DNA of 20,362 nt from Porphyra umbilicalis (taxonomy: Eukaryota > Rhodophyta > Bangiophyceae > Bangiales > Bangiaceae): positions 1 to 20,362 of the forward strand of contig KV919346.1 in the NCBI GenBank assembly GCA_002049455.2, read 5' to 3'. Below are positions 18,646-20,362 of this stretch, one piece after another. The position numbers and the translations under genes are program-made. Under the pieces are notes generated by a model. It had not been told where the DNA came from. It did not search any database and saw only the letters and a program-made list of their open reading frames with translations. Every line of letters starts with the position of its first letter. The stretch's first letter is position 1.

Positions 18646-20181
18646 ATGCGCGGCATCATGCGGGATTATTTTGGGGTGGATGGGCAGCCGCCTGTGTATG
18701 GAGAAGAGACGTTTGAGCGTCGCTTCCGTGTGCCACGGTCTGTTTTTATGCGCATTTATGAGGCCATCCGGGACCGGCCATTTTGGCGGCAGAGCATCAA
18801 TGCGACGGGGCGGCCACAAGCTTATGCTCTGCAGAAGCTGGTGGCCGCCTTCCGTGTCCTCGCGCACGGGGAGTCGTATGATCGTGCGGATGAGTATGTC
18901 CGGCTGTCCAAGTCTACAATTGAGGTGGCCACGAAGAAGCTGATTGAGTTTATTGTTGAGGAGTGGGAGCCCGTCTACCTGCGGCCTCCTAACGACGAGG
19001 AGGTCAAGCGCATGCTGGAGCGCAACGCAGCACGGGGCATGCCGGGATGCATCGGCAGCCTCGATTGCTCGCACTGGGAGTGGGCCGCGTGCCCAAAGGG
19101 GCTTGCTGGGCAGTATCAGAACCGCAAGAAGCGGTGCTCCATTGTCATGGAGACGGTTTGTGATGAGGACCTTTACATCTGGCATTTCTTTATCGGGGCG
19201 CCGGGGAGCCTCAATGACCTCAACGTGTTACGCATCTCACCGTTGTATTTTGATGTGGTGGAGGGTGTGTGGCCGCCGAAGTCTTTCTCTTTCTGTGTTA
19301 ATGGTCGTTCTCGTCGTTTGTTGTATTATCTTACTGACGGTGTTTATCCCAAGTATCCATTTTTTGTGTCTCCGTACCCCAACCCCATCACACCCGCAGA
19401 AAAAAGTTTCAACCGGCTCCAGGAAGCGCTGCGCAAGGATGTCGAGCGGCTCTACGGGGTTATGACCGCGAGATTCCACATTCTTCTATACCCTGGCCGA
19501 TTTGGCTCTGTAGAGCAGATGATGCTGGCCGGCAAGGCGGCCGCCATTCTGCACAACATGGTCGTTGAGCAGAGGCGTGGCCGGTATGTCGCTCATGAGC
19601 GTATGGCAGCGGCGGCGGCCGCAAGGGATGGGGAACCTGCGGCCGCCGCCGATGATGGCCATGCCGTTGGCGCAGGCGACGTCGGCTGGGCTGGCAATAC
19701 GGGAACAGGTGTGGCGGCCGCCGGCGATGTCGAATCGGCGGCGGCCGCCGGCGGAGACCCCTTCGCCGGCGCAGTTGGGCAGGGAGGAGCTGGTGCCGAT
19801 GACGCCGCTGCCGCGGCCGCCGGCCTGGGCGCCGCGGCGGCGGCCGCCGGCGATCGATCGCCAGCGGGCATCGGCGGTGGCGGAGCAGCTGATGGTGCGG
19901 GCGCCACCGCTGCGGCCGCCGGTCTGGTTGGCCCGGCGGCGGCCGCCGGCGGTGGCTCGCCAGCGGGCGTGCGTTGCGGAGAAGGAGCTGGAAGAGCGGG
20001 CGCCGCCGCCGCGGCCGCCAACTTTGGTGGCTCGGCGGCCGCCGCCGGCGGCGACTCGCCAGCGGGCGTGCGTGGCGGAGAAGGAGCTGGTGGTGGGGCC
20101 GCCGCCGCCGCGGCCGCCGACTTTGTTGGATCGGCGGCCGCCGCTGGCGGCATCTCGCCAGCGGGCGTGCGTGGCGGATAA
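18646..20181 (+). CDS. PIF/Harbinger-type DDE transposase (Plant_tran / HARBI1-like), C-terminally truncated
   Basis: It cuts and pastes the element by binding its ends and catalysing strand transfer with an RNase H-like DDE core. The start is the first in-frame ATG after two upstream TGA codons; the open frame itself begins near 18583. It encodes 511 residues. The N-terminal helical part is residues 1-125. The catalytic core shows Asp140 (IGSLDCSHW), the conserved GSLND Asp191, Asp231 (YYLTDGVYP) and Glu267 (LRKDVERLYG). Asp231 and Glu267 are separated by 35 residues, as in this superfamily. Helices with AAAILHNMVVEQRRG close the domain near 310. Residues from 321 form an unusual Ala/Gly tail with 33-residue repeats. 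TAA at 20179-20181 replaces GAA of the repeat consensus; the frame stays open beyond it to the window edge, so the tail is truncated but the core is complete. Confidence 0.85.
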   Translation: MRGIMRDYFGVDGQPPVYGEETFERRFRVPRSVFMRIYEAIRDRPFWRQSINATGRPQAYALQKLVAAFRVLAHGESYDRADEYVRLSKSTIEVATKKLIEFIVEEWEPVYLRPPNDEEVKRMLERNAARGMPGCIGSLDCSHWEWAACPKGLAGQYQNRKKRCSIVMETVCDEDLYIWHFFIGAPGSLNDLNVLRISPLYFDVVEGVWPPKSFSFCVNGRSRRLLYYLTDGVYPKYPFFVSPYPNPITPAEKSFNRLQEALRKDVERLYGVMTARFHILLYPGRFGSVEQMMLAGKAAAILHNMVVEQRRGRYVAHERMAAAAAARDGEPAAAADDGHAVGAGDVGWAGNTGTGVAAAGDVESAAAAGGDPFAGAVGQGGAGADDAAAAAAGLGAAAAAAGDRSPAGIGGGGAADGAGATAAAAGLVGPAAAAGGGSPAGVRCGEGAGRAGAAAAAANFGGSAAAAGGDSPAGVRGGEGAGGGAAAAAAADFVGSAAAAGGISPAGVRGG

Positions 20182-20362
20182 GGAGTTGGTGGTGCGGCCG
20201 CCACCGCCGCGGCCGCCGACTTTATTGGATCGGCGGCCGCCGCTGGCGGCGACTCGCCAGCGAGCGTGCGTGGAGGAGACACAGCTGGTGGTGCGGGCGC
20301 CGCCGCCGCGGCCGCCGCCTTTGGTGGCTCGGCGGCCGCCGCCGGCGGCGACTCGCAGCGGC
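19876..20362 (+). repeat. 99-bp coding minisatellite in the transposase tail (element 4)
   Basis: Units start at 19876, 19975, 20074, 20173 and 20272, all 99 bp apart; the last is cut by the window edge. Each encodes a 33-residue Ala/Gly unit ending SPAGVRGG. The same register and phase are seen in element 2. Confidence 0.9.

Larger units (their letters stand above)
17316..20362. mobile_element. PIF/Harbinger-type element 4, left part (transposase core intact)
   Basis: It begins with a perfect TIR directly after the TAA that ends element 3 and runs past the window edge. The left 0.9 kb is almost identical to element 3, including the missing 505-bp segment. Unlike the other copies it keeps the full transposase core. 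Whether a MYB-like gene follows cannot be seen. Confidence 0.9.

Overview
The window looks like repeat-rich eukaryotic nuclear DNA. It holds no recognisable host gene, rRNA, tRNA or CRISPR array. Almost all of it is copies of one large cut-and-paste DNA transposon of the PIF/Harbinger (IS5-like) type. The evidence is a DDE transposase, a separate MYB/SANT-like partner protein, 29-bp terminal inverted repeats (TIRs) starting GAGCACACCC, and 3-bp TNA target-site duplications (TSDs). Coding parts are very GC-rich, with poly-Ala/Gly/Pro repeats and dozens of GCGGCCGC octamers. A GC-rich alga or protist fits; a bangiophyte red alga is possible, but the sequence alone does not fix the host.

Layout: element 1 (right part only, 1-2769, followed by TGA); a 0.67-kb spacer containing an inverted-repeat remnant; element 2 (3445-11894, TSD TCA on both sides, 8.45 kb); a 0.39-kb spacer; element 3 (12284-17312, TSD TAA on both sides); element 4 (17316 to beyond the window), which abuts element 3 with one TAA between the two TIRs.

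The ancestral element carried two convergent genes: the transposase on +, entering from the left end, and a multi-domain MYB/SANT protein on -, entering from the right end. Their 3' ends face each other across about 0.5 kb with T-tracts on both sides. No copy here is fully intact. Element 4 keeps the full catalytic core of the transposase. Element 2 keeps the only MYB/SANT gene, broken by stops and frame changes, but has lost 0.58 kb of the transposase core. Elements 1 and 3 share two identical large deletions and a 26-bp duplication, so they belong to one non-autonomous subfamily. Element 3 also carries a 1.34-kb unrelated insertion. If anything still moves, the transposase and the MYB-like protein would have to act in trans from different copies.
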